A stretch of 64,000 bases of DNA from Paenarthrobacter aurescens (GCF_025421775.1 NZ_JAOEFX010000008.1:186001-250000), one strand, 5' to 3'. Shown: positions 21,712-30,597, counted from the first letter of the stretch. Numbers and translations are program-made. The notes: a model not told the origin generated them from the letters alone.

Positions 21712-22572
21712 GTGACTTGGACGCAGCTGCAAGCCCATGCCCCCGTGACCATGCCGGGACCAGCCGAAGAGGCGACGGTCGCGGCAACTTTGCGGGCCGC
21801 CGTCGTTCAATACGAAGCCCTGACGCCCGGTGGTGGGGGAGTGGCCGTAGAGGCGAACGTCGTGGCCCACGTGGTGTTGGTGGAGCAAGCCCATGCCCTT
21901 GGTGCACGGTTGGTGCTGTTTCCCGAACTCTCGCTGACAGGCTACGACCTCGGAGCCTTCGAAGGGCTTGGCGCATCCGGTCAGCCGACTCCGTGGCTGA
22001 GCGACGGTGACACGAGGCTCAAGCCACTTCAAGAGGCCTGCGTCCGCACCAAAACGACCACCATTATCGGAGCGGCATGGCGGGAGTCCGGCCGGACTCC
22101 CCGGCTTGCTTCGCTCGTCATCGACCCGGACGGTTCCGTAACGCCGGTCTTCAAAACGCATTTGCATGGTGCGGAGCGTCAACTGTTCGTCCCCGGAGAC
22201 GGCCCTGAAGCAGTCGATGTTGACGGATGGCGGGTCGCGATCGCTGTCTGCGCCGACGCGGCTCATCCTACCCACGCCGGCGCTGCTGCCGAGGCGGGAG
22301 CCGATGTCTATGCAGTGTCTGCGCTGTACTCACGCGGCGAGGAACTGCGGCTTGGCTTGCATTTGGGGGCCCGTTCCATGGACCACCGGATGTATGGGCT
22401 CCTGGCCAACCTTGGCGGGGCCACTCCGTTGGGCGCCTCGTGCGGGTTCAGCGGAGCCTGGGGTCCGGACGGTGCAGCGCTGGCCCAGGCGGCCGGCACT
22501 GGAACGGAGGTCGTGATGGTGACGCTGGACCGGTCCCGCCTCGATGGTTACAGGTCCGGACCCCGCGCATGA
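21712..22572 (+). CDS. Carbon-nitrogen hydrolase (nitrilase superfamily)
   Basis: 286 residues of the nitrilase/amidase fold with the full catalytic triad: Glu72 in VLFPELSLTGYDL, Lys148 in VFKTHLHGAERQLF and Cys180 in AIAVCADAAHP. The family hydrolyses C-N bonds in nitriles, amides, N-carbamoyl compounds or deaminated glutathione; the cysteine context C-A-D instead of C-Y-D or C-W-E does not point to one substrate. The first 28 residues are an extension before the usual start. GTG at 21712 is supported by the TAGGAT box. dapA follows on the same strand with its own promoter. Confidence 0.86.
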   Translation: MTWTQLQAHAPVTMPGPAEEATVAATLRAAVVQYEALTPGGGGVAVEANVVAHVVLVEQAHALGARLVLFPELSLTGYDLGAFEGLGASGQPTPWLSDGDTRLKPLQEACVRTKTTTIIGAAWRESGRTPRLASLVIDPDGSVTPVFKTHLHGAERQLFVPGDGPEAVDVDGWRVAIAVCADAAHPTHAGAAAEAGADVYAVSALYSRGEELRLGLHLGARSMDHRMYGLLANLGGATPLGASCGFSGAWGPDGAALAQAAGTGTEVVMVTLDRSRLDGYRSGPRA

Positions 22573-22595
22573 GGACCATCACGCGGTACCCATTC

Positions 22596-22630
22596 TTGTA
22601 ACAAGCCCGCGACAGGGTAACGTTTTTCTT
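22596..22630 (+). promoter_or_regulatory. dapA promoter, leaderless type
   Basis: TTGTAA (22596-22601), 16 bp, TAACGT (22618-22623), then 7 nt to the ATG. One of the few places here with a plausible -35 as well as a -10. Confidence 0.65.
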
Positions 22631-23542
22631 ATGTCTGACTTGCGCGCCCCTGTTCCCGCCCTTGGTACCCTGCTGACCGCCATGGTCACCCCGTTCACCG
22701 AGGACGGCAAGGTGGACTACGACCAAGCCGCCGCACTTGCAGAGAAGCTTGTCCAGGATGGTTGCGACGGACTCGTGGTCACCGGCACCACTGGAGAGAC
22801 TTCAACCCTCACGGACGATGAAAACCTTGGCATGTTCCGGGCGGTCAAAGAAGCCGTCGGCGGCAAGGCTGCCATCATTGCCGGGACCGGCACCAATGAC
22901 ACCGCCCACTCAGTGCACCTTTCGCAGCGTGCGGCCGAGGTAGGCGTCGATGGTCTCCTGATCGTCACCCCCTACTACAACAAGCCCAGCCAGGCAGGTG
23001 TCAAGGCGCACTTCGAGACCATTGCCTCGTCCACGGACCTGCCGGTCATGCTCTACGACATCCCGGGCCGTTCCTCCATCGCAATCGCTCCCGAAACCAT
23101 GATCGGCCTCGCGAAGCACCAGAACATCGTGGCCGTAAAGGACGCCAAGGCGGACTTCGCCGCCGCAACCCGGGTCATGGCTGAAACGGACCTGGTCTTC
23201 TACTCCGGCGATGATGGGCTGACCCTCCAGTGGATGGCCCTCGGCGCCGTCGGCCTGGTGGGCGTCACCACCCACGTGGCCACTCGTCGCTTCCGTGACC
23301 TGATCGACGCCGTGAACGCCAGCGACCTCGCTACAGCGAGGACCATCAACTTTGAACTGGAACCGGTGGTTCGTGGAACCATGACGCGGGTCCAGGGCGC
23401 AGTAGCCGCCAAGCAGATTCTCAAGTGGCAGGGAGTCCTGCCCAACTCGGTTGTCCGTTTGCCCCTCGTGGAGCCGGACGCGGCCGAGATCGAAATCATC
23501 CGCGGGGATTTGGCGGAAGCCGGAATGGACTTCAACGTCTAG
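22631..23542 (+). CDS. dapA: 4-hydroxy-tetrahydrodipicolinate synthase
   Basis: DapA condenses pyruvate and aspartate semialdehyde, the first committed step to lysine and diaminopimelate. 303-residue TIM barrel with GTTGETSTL at the pyruvate carboxylate site, LIVTPYYNKPSQ, Tyr142 in MLYDIPGRS and the Schiff-base Lys170 in IVAVKDAKADF. The ATG is fixed by the TAACGT box 7 nt upstream. It precedes RNase J, as in mycobacteria. Confidence 0.96.
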   Translation: MSDLRAPVPALGTLLTAMVTPFTEDGKVDYDQAAALAEKLVQDGCDGLVVTGTTGETSTLTDDENLGMFRAVKEAVGGKAAIIAGTGTNDTAHSVHLSQRAAEVGVDGLLIVTPYYNKPSQAGVKAHFETIASSTDLPVMLYDIPGRSSIAIAPETMIGLAKHQNIVAVKDAKADFAAATRVMAETDLVFYSGDDGLTLQWMALGAVGLVGVTTHVATRRFRDLIDAVNASDLATARTINFELEPVVRGTMTRVQGAVAAKQILKWQGVLPNSVVRLPLVEPDAAEIEIIRGDLAEAGMDFNV

Positions 23543-23569
23543 GCCGGTACCGCCGGAAAGTAGCACAAT

Positions 23570-25261
23570 ATGACCCAAACCGCCCTTCCCGGACTGGTTA
23601 CTCCGCCGAAACTGCCGAAAGGCACACTGCGGATTGTTCCGCTCGGTGGCCTGGGAGAGATCGGCCGCAACATGGCGGTCTTCGAAATCGACGGCAAATT
23701 GCTGGTCGTTGACTGTGGCGTACTCTTCCCCGAAGAGACCCAGCCCGGCGTCGACCTGATCCTGCCCGATTTCTCGTACATCGAGGACCGTCTCCAGGAT
23801 GTAGTAGGCGTCGTGCTGACACACGGTCACGAGGACCACATCGGTGCCGTTCCTTACCTGTTGCGTCTCAAAGCCGATATTCCCCTGATCGGATCACAGC
23901 TCACCCTGGCCTTGGTGGAAGCAAAGCTCCAGGAACACCGGATCAAGCCGTACACCCTCACCGTTACTGAGGGCCAGGTGGAGCAGTTTGGCCCGTTCGA
24001 GTGCGAATTCATAGCCGTAAACCACTCCATCCCGGATGCGTTGGCAGTCTTCATCCGGACGGAGGGCGGCACGGTACTCCACACTGGCGACTTCAAGATG
24101 GACCAGTTGCCGCTGGATGGCCGCATCACCGACCTCCGCCACTTCGCGCGACTGGGTGAAGAGGGCGTCGACCTTTTTATGGCCGATTCCACCAACGCTG
24201 ACGTTCCAGGTTTCACCACGGCAGAGAAGGAAATCGGTCCAACATTGGACCGGCTGTTTGGGCAGGCCAAGAAGCGCATCATCGTGGCTTCCTTCTCGTC
24301 CCACGTTCACCGGGTCCAGCAAGTCCTTGACGCCGCAGCCAAGCATGGCCGCAAGGTGGCCTTCGTGGGCCGGTCCATGGTGCGCAACATGGCCATCGCG
24401 GCCAAGCTGGGGTACCTGGATGTGCCGGACGGCATCCTGGTGGACATCAAGAACATCGACAACATGCCGGACGACCGTGTGGTCCTCATGTCCACTGGTT
24501 CCCAGGGCGAGCCCATGGCTGCCCTTTCCCGGATGGCCAACGGCGACCACCGGGTGGTAGTTGGACAGGGTGACACAGTCATCCTGGCCTCCAGCCTTAT
24601 TCCGGGCAACGAGAACGCCGTATTCCGCATTATCAACGGGCTCCTCAAGCTGGGCGCAGACGTGATTCACAAGGGCACTGCGAAGGTTCACGTGTCCGGG
24701 CACGCAGCGGCTGGCGAGCTGCTGTACTGCTACAACATCCTCGAGCCCCTGAACGCGATGCCTGTGCATGGCGAAACCCGCCACCTGATCGCCAACGGCA
24801 ACATCGCGCTGGAATCCGGTGTGCCGTCCGATGGCATTATCCTCAGCGACAACGGCACCGTGATCGACCTCAAGGACCACAAGGCCAATATCGTTGGGCA
24901 GGTGGAGGTTGGATTTGTCTATGTGGACGGTTCCAGCGTGGGCGAAATTACGGACGCGGACCTCAAGGACCGCCGCATCCTCGGTGATGAGGGCTTTATC
25001 TCCATCATCACTGTCATTAACCGCACTACCGGGAAGATCGTCTCCGGACCGGAGATCCATGCCCGCGGTGTAGCAGAGGACGACTCCGTCTTCGACGAGA
25101 TCATTCCCAAGATCAACGCCGCGCTGGAAGATGCTGTGCTGAATCACGCAGACCACACCAATCACCAGCTGCAGCAGGTGGTGCGCAGAATCATCGGCAC
25201 GTGGGTCAACCGCAAGCTCCGCCGCCGTCCCATGATCATCCCGGTGGTCCTGGAGGCGTAG
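23570..25261 (+). CDS. rnj: Ribonuclease J
   Basis: Metallo-beta-lactamase/beta-CASP RNase with 5'-3' exonuclease and endonuclease activity, central to mRNA decay and rRNA maturation in actinobacteria. The zinc motif HGHEDH is at residues 85-90 (HGHEDHIGAVPYL); HTGDFKMDQLP and FMADSTNAD follow, and the beta-CASP part has SFSSHVHRVQQV, STGSQGEPMAAL and HKGTAKVHVSGHA. The C-terminal RNase J domain begins around residue 460. 563 residues, normal length. It lies 27 bp after dapA and is closed by a long hairpin. Confidence 0.95.
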   Translation: MTQTALPGLVTPPKLPKGTLRIVPLGGLGEIGRNMAVFEIDGKLLVVDCGVLFPEETQPGVDLILPDFSYIEDRLQDVVGVVLTHGHEDHIGAVPYLLRLKADIPLIGSQLTLALVEAKLQEHRIKPYTLTVTEGQVEQFGPFECEFIAVNHSIPDALAVFIRTEGGTVLHTGDFKMDQLPLDGRITDLRHFARLGEEGVDLFMADSTNADVPGFTTAEKEIGPTLDRLFGQAKKRIIVASFSSHVHRVQQVLDAAAKHGRKVAFVGRSMVRNMAIAAKLGYLDVPDGILVDIKNIDNMPDDRVVLMSTGSQGEPMAALSRMANGDHRVVVGQGDTVILASSLIPGNENAVFRIINGLLKLGADVIHKGTAKVHVSGHAAAGELLYCYNILEPLNAMPVHGETRHLIANGNIALESGVPSDGIILSDNGTVIDLKDHKANIVGQVEVGFVYVDGSSVGEITDADLKDRRILGDEGFISIITVINRTTGKIVSGPEIHARGVAEDDSVFDEIIPKINAALEDAVLNHADHTNHQLQQVVRRIIGTWVNRKLRRRPMIIPVVLEA

Positions 25262-25282
25262 CCTCGAGGCAACATGCATCCC

Positions 25283-25318
25283 AAGGGGGCCTGAAATCCG
25301 CGGATTTCGGGCCCCCTT
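25283..25318 (+). terminator. Long hairpin after rnj
   Basis: AAGGGGGCC (25283-25291) pairs with GGCCCCCTT (25310-25318) and the inner GAAATCC/GGATTTC continues the stem almost to a CGCG loop, about 16 bp with one G.U. No U-tract follows; the ftsK -10 starts 5 bp later. Confidence 0.75.
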
Positions 25319-25322
25319 GCGG

Positions 25323-25335
25323 TACCGTGGCACTT
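25323..25335 (+). promoter_or_regulatory. Leaderless-type -10 for ftsK
   Basis: TACCGT (25323-25328), 7 nt, then ATG at 25336. Confidence 0.55.
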
Positions 25336-28203
25336 ATGGCGACCCGTACTACCTCCACGCCACGAGGCAGCTCCAGCAGTAAATCCGGCGGCACAGGCCG
25401 GGGCGCAGCTGCATCCAAAAGCAGCTCGGCCGCAGCCAGGAATGGTCGCGGAAGCACTGCCCGCACCAAGCAAGCAGCCGTCGTCGAGACCCAGGCTCCG
25501 CTGCCGCTGCGCATGCTGTCCGGTTTCTGGCAGGGGATCGGACATGTGGTCGGCGCCGGAGTCCGGCGAATCGGTTACGACGTCAGCGACCTCGACCCCG
25601 CAGAGCGCAGGGACGGCGCGGCCTTGTTCAACCTCGTGTTGGGCATCGCGATCGCCACCTTTGCCTGGTGGGGTCTCACGGGCTGGCTTCCCGACATCGT
25701 TTACGGCGTGGTCAATGGAACCTTTGGGTGGATGTCATTGCTCCTGCCCTTCATGCTTTTTGTCTGCGCTTTCCGCTTGTTCCGTAAGCCGCAGGATGGC
25801 CGCGGAAACAACCGGGTGGGCATTGGTTTCATGATCATGACCTTGGCCGGTTCCGGTCTGGCGCATGTTATTGGCGGGCTGCCCACAGTGGCGGACGGCT
25901 TCGACGGCTTGCGCCGGGCAGGGGGCATGCTGGGCTTCCTTGCCGCTGCGCCCCTGGCCGCGATCCATGTGGCTGTTCCGGTGGTCCTTTACAGTCTGTT
26001 GGCGTTCATCTCTTTCCTGATCGTCACTGCAACACCGTTCGGTGCCATTCCGGCCCGGATCCGGGGCGCCTATGAGCACCTCATGGGTGTTGACCTTTTG
26101 GACGAGTCGGGCAAGGACGCCCACGACCGCAGCTACCTCTACGAAAACGACGGAACAGAAAAGCCCAAAAAGAAAAAGCGCATGCGCTTCTTTGGCAAGG
26201 ACGAGGAACCCGACGCCGGTCTTGAAGGCTATGTGGGGGACGAAGCTTTTGAACACGCAATAGTGGACGACGACGAAACTCCCGGCGCGTCGGCACCGCG
26301 CGTTCCGCCGGGCGTACGGCGCCCCACCCAGGCTGAGATTGCCGTCGGTAAGATCAAGGCCGCCCAAGGTCTGGGGGCTGCTCCCGGCATCGACAACCCC
26401 ACCGAGGCTATTCCGGTCATCATCCCGGAAGTGAGCGCTCCCGCACCCACTATCGCCCAGGTTCCCGCGAAGCCGGCTGGTGCGCCGCTCCCGCAGGCGC
26501 CGATTCCGCAGCGCACGGAGCAGTTGTCGTTGGCCGGGGATGTCACCTACACCCTCCCGGCCTCGGACTACCTGACGCCGGGCTCCATTCCGAAGGAGCG
26601 CACGGAAGCGAACGACGCCGTCGTCGCCGCCCTGACGGACACGTTGACGCAGTTCAACGTCGAGGCCGCTGTGACTGGCTTCAGCCGTGGTCCCACTGTG
26701 ACGCGCTACGAGATCGAGCTCTCGCCCGGCACCAAGGTTGAGCGGGTTACTGCTCTGTCGAAGAACATTTCCTACGCGGTGGCGTCGAGCGATGTTCGTA
26801 TCCTCAGCCCCATTCCCGGTAAGTCCGCAATCGGCATCGAGATTCCCAACACGGACCGCGAAACCGTCTCCTTGGGAGACGTGCTGCGGAGCCAGAATGC
26901 CCGCCGTACCGACCACCCCATGGTCATGGGTGTCGGCAAGGACGTTGAGGGTGGCTACGTGGTGGCAAACCTCGCCAAGATGCCCCACTTGCTCGTGGCC
27001 GGCGCCACCGGTGCTGGTAAGTCGAGCTTCGTGAACTCCATGATCACGTCCATCCTCATGCGCGCCACGCCTGACGAGGTCCGCATGGTCATGGTTGACC
27101 CCAAGCGTGTGGAGCTCACGGCATACGAGGGTGTCCCGCACCTCATCACACCCATCATCACCAACCCGAAGAAGGCCGCGGAGGCCCTGCAATGGGTGGT
27201 TCGCGAGATGGACGCGCGCTACGACGACCTCGCCAACTACGGTTACAAGCACATTGACGACTTCAACAAGGCCGTCCGGGCAGGCAAAGTGGTGCCACCT
27301 GTTGATTCCAAGCGCGTCATCAAGCCGTACCCGTACTTGTTGGTCATCGTGGACGAGCTCGCCGACCTCATGATGGTCGCTCCCCGGGACGTCGAAGACT
27401 CTATTGTCCGCATCACCCAGCTGGCCCGTGCCGCCGGTATCCACCTGGTCCTGGCGACGCAGCGTCCATCCGTGGACGTCGTCACGGGCCTGATCAAGGC
27501 CAACGTCCCATCCCGCATGGCGTTCGCAACGTCCTCCGTGACGGACTCCCGCGTCGTTCTGGACCAGCCGGGCGCCGAAAAGCTCATTGGCCAAGGTGAC
27601 GCGTTGTTCCTGCCCATGGGCGCCTCCAAGGCCATGCGTGTCCAGGGTGCCTGGGTGACGGAGTCCGAGATCCACAAGGTGGTGGAGCACGTCAAGGGCC
27701 AGCTCCAGGCCGTCTACCGGGACGATGTCGCCGCAGAGGCGCCCAAGAAGCAGATCGACGATGATATTGGAGACGACCTCGAAGTCCTGCTGCAGGCTAC
27801 TGAGCTCGTTGTCACCACGCAGTTCGGCTCAACTTCCATGCTTCAGCGCAAGCTGCGTGTGGGCTTCGCGAAGGCCGGCCGCCTCATGGACCTCCTCGAA
27901 TCCCGTGGAGTTGTGGGTCCCTCGGAGGGTTCCAAGGCGCGCGATGTCCTGGTCAAGCCCGATGACCTCGCTGCCGTACTTGCCGCGATGAAGGGCCAGG
28001 AATCACCCGCTGCGCCCGACGCTCATACCGCGGCACTGAGCGATAACGCGAACTCGAATATCGCCGTCGGCGGCTACGCGGAAGACCTGGTCCAGGCGGA
28101 CCTGGATAACCGGACGCAGGCCATTGAGTATCACGATGGCGCTGACGGCCCGGATGACGACGACGAAGGCGGCGAAGACGCCTGGTCGCTGACGGGGCGC
28201 TAG
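25336..28203 (+). CDS. ftsK: DNA translocase FtsK/SpoIIIE
   Basis: Septal, ATP-driven DNA pump that clears chromosome from the closing septum and activates dimer resolution. 955 residues: a basic Ser/Gly/Lys-rich start, four membrane helices (about 95-240), a linker rich in Pro/Ala, then the motor. Walker A is GATGAGKSS at about 556-564 and Walker B is YLLVIVDELADLMM; LARAAGIHLVLATQRPSVDVVTG follows. The C-terminal gamma winged helix (RKLRVGFAKAGRLMDLLESRG) reads KOPS-type DNA signals. The ATG follows TACCGT by 7 nt. Gene order rnj-ftsK-pgsA is the mycobacterial one. Confidence 0.96.
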   Translation: MATRTTSTPRGSSSSKSGGTGRGAAASKSSSAAARNGRGSTARTKQAAVVETQAPLPLRMLSGFWQGIGHVVGAGVRRIGYDVSDLDPAERRDGAALFNLVLGIAIATFAWWGLTGWLPDIVYGVVNGTFGWMSLLLPFMLFVCAFRLFRKPQDGRGNNRVGIGFMIMTLAGSGLAHVIGGLPTVADGFDGLRRAGGMLGFLAAAPLAAIHVAVPVVLYSLLAFISFLIVTATPFGAIPARIRGAYEHLMGVDLLDESGKDAHDRSYLYENDGTEKPKKKKRMRFFGKDEEPDAGLEGYVGDEAFEHAIVDDDETPGASAPRVPPGVRRPTQAEIAVGKIKAAQGLGAAPGIDNPTEAIPVIIPEVSAPAPTIAQVPAKPAGAPLPQAPIPQRTEQLSLAGDVTYTLPASDYLTPGSIPKERTEANDAVVAALTDTLTQFNVEAAVTGFSRGPTVTRYEIELSPGTKVERVTALSKNISYAVASSDVRILSPIPGKSAIGIEIPNTDRETVSLGDVLRSQNARRTDHPMVMGVGKDVEGGYVVANLAKMPHLLVAGATGAGKSSFVNSMITSILMRATPDEVRMVMVDPKRVELTAYEGVPHLITPIITNPKKAAEALQWVVREMDARYDDLANYGYKHIDDFNKAVRAGKVVPPVDSKRVIKPYPYLLVIVDELADLMMVAPRDVEDSIVRITQLARAAGIHLVLATQRPSVDVVTGLIKANVPSRMAFATSSVTDSRVVLDQPGAEKLIGQGDALFLPMGASKAMRVQGAWVTESEIHKVVEHVKGQLQAVYRDDVAAEAPKKQIDDDIGDDLEVLLQATELVVTTQFGSTSMLQRKLRVGFAKAGRLMDLLESRGVVGPSEGSKARDVLVKPDDLAAVLAAMKGQESPAAPDAHTAALSDNANSNIAVGGYAEDLVQADLDNRTQAIEYHDGADGPDDDDEGGEDAWSLTGR

Positions 28204-28229
28204 CTTCAAAGGCGTCAGCCCAAAGACGG

Positions 28230-28241
28230 TAGCCTAGAGGG
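28230..28241 (+). promoter_or_regulatory. Leaderless-type -10 for pgsA
   Basis: TAGCCT (28230-28235), 6 nt, then GTG at 28242. Confidence 0.6.
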
Positions 28242-28844
28242 GTGACTACAGCCGAGGGTGATAACGCGACGTCCAGCAACTCCGATGTCTGGAACCTGCC
28301 CAACATCCTCACGATGCTCCGCATCGTCCTGGTTCCGTTTTTCGTCTGGTTCCTGCTCGCCGACAACGGCGAGTACGGCCTGTGGCGCTGGGCAGCCGTG
28401 GTGGCCTTCGCGATAGCCATCTACACGGACAAGCTCGACGGCGACATCGCCAGGGCGCGCGGCCTCATCACCAACTTCGGCAAGATCGCCGATCCCATTG
28501 CCGACAAATTGCTGATCGGCTCCGCGCTGGTGCTCCTGTCCATCCTGGGGGAACTGCCGTGGTGGGTCACCATCCTCATCCTCGTCCGCGAGTGGGGGAT
28601 TACCGCGCTTCGGTTCGTCGTGATCCGGTACGGCGTCATGCCGGCCTCCAGGGGCGGAAAGCTGAAGACGGTGGTCCAGACCGTGGCTATTTTCCTGTAC
28701 ATCCTTCCCCTCAAGGCGATCGCCCCCTGGCTGGGCGACGTCGCCTTCTGGGTCATGATGCTGGCGCTTGCCATCACCCTGTGGACCGGCGTCGAATACG
28801 TCATCCAAGCCCTTAAGCTGCGGGCAGCGGGGCGTCGCGCATGA
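28242..28844 (+). CDS. pgsA: CDP-diacylglycerol-glycerol-3-phosphate 3-phosphatidyltransferase
   Basis: Makes phosphatidylglycerophosphate, the precursor of phosphatidylglycerol and cardiolipin, in the membrane. 200 residues with about five or six helices. The CDP-alcohol phosphotransferase motif is seen as DKLDGDIARARGLITNFG then KIADPIADK (DGxxAR...G...D...D); the family usually begins DxxDG, as here. WNLPNILTMLRIVLVPFF is the usual N-terminus. PgsA is favoured over other CDP-alcohol transferases by its N-terminal pattern and by position between ftsK and cinA. Stop overlaps cinA in ATGA. Confidence 0.92.
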   Translation: MTTAEGDNATSSNSDVWNLPNILTMLRIVLVPFFVWFLLADNGEYGLWRWAAVVAFAIAIYTDKLDGDIARARGLITNFGKIADPIADKLLIGSALVLLSILGELPWWVTILILVREWGITALRFVVIRYGVMPASRGGKLKTVVQTVAIFLYILPLKAIAPWLGDVAFWVMMLALAITLWTGVEYVIQALKLRAAGRRA

Positions 28845-29353
28845 CGTCCGGTGACGCCGTCACCGCCGCAGCAGAGACGTCGACGGCGGTGGTCGCCGCG
28901 GCGATCGCAAGGAAGCTCACGGTGGCCACGGCTGAGTCGCTCACCGCTGGAATGGTAGCGGCCACCCTGGCCAATACTCCTGGCGCTTCAGGGATGCTTC
29001 AGGGCGGAGTTGTTGCGTATCAAAACTCCGTCAAGGCCGGAGTCCTGGGGGTATCGGAACAGCTGCTTGCCGACGTCGGCTCCGTTGACGGTGCTGTTGC
29101 GGAAGCCATGGCCGACGGTGCCCGGCGCGCTTGCGGTGCCAGCATTGGAGTATCCACAACCGGAGTGGCCGGACCTGATCCCCACGACGGCAAAGCCGTA
29201 GGAACCGTGTTCGTTGGCATCGCTGCGGACGCTGGAACCGAAGCGTTTGAATACAGCTTTGAGGGGGACCGGCAGTCAGTCCGGGAGCAGGCCTGCGAGG
29301 CCGCTTTGGCGCGTCTTCTTGCCGCGCTGGGTGGCATTGGTTACCGTTCGTAA
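28841..29353 (+). CDS. cinA: CinA-type nicotinamide-nucleotide amidohydrolase
   Basis: CinA C-terminal domain only, 170 residues, equivalent to the PncC enzyme that deamidates NMN for NAD recycling. Motifs are TVATAESLTAGMVAATLANTPGAS, GGVVAYQNSVKAGVLGV and GVSTTGVAGPDPHDGKAVGTVFV. The N-terminal MoaB-like domain of full-length CinA is absent, as in most actinobacteria. It overlaps pgsA by 4 bp and precedes clgR. Confidence 0.9.
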   Translation: MTSGDAVTAAAETSTAVVAAAIARKLTVATAESLTAGMVAATLANTPGASGMLQGGVVAYQNSVKAGVLGVSEQLLADVGSVDGAVAEAMADGARRACGASIGVSTTGVAGPDPHDGKAVGTVFVGIAADAGTEAFEYSFEGDRQSVREQACEAALARLLAALGGIGYRS

Positions 29354-29361
29354 AGTAGCCG

Positions 29362-29387
29362 GGAACAAAAACTGATTGCCAATAGTT
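29362..29387 (+). promoter_or_regulatory. ECF-sigma-type promoter upstream of clgR
   Basis: GGAAC (29362-29366), exactly 18 nt, GTT (29385-29387). This is the pattern of SigR/SigH/SigE-class promoters (GGAAY-N18/19-GTT). A second, SigA-like TAGGAT is at 29424-29429. clgR of mycobacteria is known to be SigE-induced. Confidence 0.5.
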
Positions 29388-29583
29388 GTGTCATTGTGTC
29401 GCTTCGGAAGAGCCGGGGCGCCTAGGATGTAGAAACCAACCCGGTCCGCCAGCCAGCGAACCGGATGAACGAGGGAGCAAGGCGATACAGATGGTAAAGC
29501 AGCCCGTATCCGTAAACGGCGTTGTCCGCTGGAAGGATGTGGGCTTGGCTGATCAGGCACAGAGCGAACAGAAGGAGCGCAAA

Positions 29584-29925
29584 ATGGTCGTACTACGCCA
29601 CGAGATCGGTGATGTACTGCGCGATGTCCGCCAGCGTCAGGGCCGTACCCTCCGCGAGGTTTCGCACAGCGCCCGTGTCTCACTTGGTTATTTGAGTGAA
29701 GTTGAACGCGGCCAGAAGGAAGCTTCTTCCGAGCTTCTGTCTTCTATCTGCACAGCCCTGGATGTTCCGTTGTCCCACATGCTGCGCGAAGTCAGCGACC
29801 GCGTAGCGGTTGCCGAGGGCGTGGCCGTACCCGACACCGTTCCGCAGGAATTCTCCCAGCGTTACGGTCGCGATCTGGACCTCACGGACGACTTCCCGCA
29901 AGGGATGCTCTCCGGAGCCCGCTAA
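29584..29925 (+). CDS. clgR: ClgR, Clp-gene regulator (XRE family)
   Basis: ClgR activates clp protease and chaperone genes in actinobacteria under envelope and protein stress. The 113 residues start MVVLRHEIGDVLRDVRQRQG and contain the helix-turn-helix TLREVSHSARVSLGYLSEVERGQ, close to mycobacterial and corynebacterial ClgR. The ATG at 29584 has AAGGAG 6 nt upstream. The frame stays open upstream to an ATG at 29491 (AAGG 8 nt before it), which would add 31 residues (VKQPVSVNGVVRWKDVG...); both starts are possible. An ECF-type promoter lies about 200 bp upstream. ClgR proteins usually end in hydrophobic residues read by Clp; here the end is LSGAR. Confidence 0.9.
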   Translation: MVVLRHEIGDVLRDVRQRQGRTLREVSHSARVSLGYLSEVERGQKEASSELLSSICTALDVPLSHMLREVSDRVAVAEGVAVPDTVPQEFSQRYGRDLDLTDDFPQGMLSGAR

Positions 29926-29946
29926 ACCGTTCCATAAGGATTATGA

Positions 29947-29981
29947 AGAAGGTCCCCAGCCCAAGGCTGGGGACCTTCTTT
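29947..29981. terminator. Bidirectional terminator between clgR and marR
   Basis: A 16-bp perfect stem, AAGAAGGTCCCCAGCC (29947-29962) with its complement at 29966-29981 and a CAA loop. Its ends, AAGAA and TTCTT, give a T-run on each strand, so it can serve both converging genes. Confidence 0.85.
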
Positions 29982-30016
29982 GTCGTCGAATGAGTAGGGA
30001 TAGCCCCGGAACCCGC

Positions 30017-30556
30017 TCAGACGCCTGCCGGCTTGTCCTGGGCGTCGACCTCTGGCTCCCTCACGTTGAGTACGCCATCGCCGTAGATGGCGTTGAGCCG
30101 GCCCATGTAGTCGGCCAGCGTCTGAACGTCTTCCAGGGGCCACTCGCCCAAGCGTTCACGGAATACCTGCCTGCGGGCGTCCTGGACCTGGTGCATCTTT
30201 TCTTCGCCCTTGTCCGTCAGGCGAATGGATTGTGCCCGTCCGTCCTGTGGATCCGCCTCTTTGTAGACGAGGCCGATGCTCTCCAGGAAGGCGATCTGGC
30301 GGCTAACGGACGGCTTGCCCACCCCGATGCAGGTCGCGAGCTCGGTGAGGCGGATGGGCCCTTCCCTGCGGATCACAGTGAGCAGCCCGTAGGCGGCTGG
30401 CTCCATGTCAGGGTGGACCTGGCGTGACAACTGATGGGAGATCGAACGGGCGCGGCGCCAGAGCAGGCTCAGCTGGTGTTCCACCTGCTGGAGGGCGTCG
30501 TCCACGGCGTCGCCTGGCACGGCCTGACCTGGCGTGCTCGGAAGAGGATTGCTCAT
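30017..30556 (-). CDS. MarR-family transcriptional regulator
   Basis: Winged-helix repressor of the MarR/SlyA type, 179 residues from ATG 30556. The DNA-binding part shows LLTVIRREGPIRLTELATCIGVGKPSVSRQIAFLESIGLVYKE with the wing DPQDGRAQSIRLTDKG; helices at both ends give the dimer interface. The ligand and target are unknown. Upstream in-frame ATGs exist (30565, 30583, 30607), but TAGAAT lies 7 nt before 30556 on the minus strand, giving a leaderless start. It diverges from the DUF3046 gene with 41 bp between start codons, so it may control that promoter or itself. Confidence 0.85.
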   Translation of the reverse strand: MSNPLPSTPGQAVPGDAVDDALQQVEHQLSLLWRRARSISHQLSRQVHPDMEPAAYGLLTVIRREGPIRLTELATCIGVGKPSVSRQIAFLESIGLVYKEADPQDGRAQSIRLTDKGEEKMHQVQDARRQVFRERLGEWPLEDVQTLADYMGRLNAIYGDGVLNVREPEVDAQDKPAGV

Positions 30557-30569
30557 GGCAACCATTCTA
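30557..30569 (-). promoter_or_regulatory. Leaderless-type -10 for the marR gene
   Basis: Minus strand TAGAAT (30569-30564), 7 nt, ATG at 30556. Confidence 0.6.
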
Positions 30570-30597
30570 GAGTCCGGCTCCATGAGAGACTCTATCC

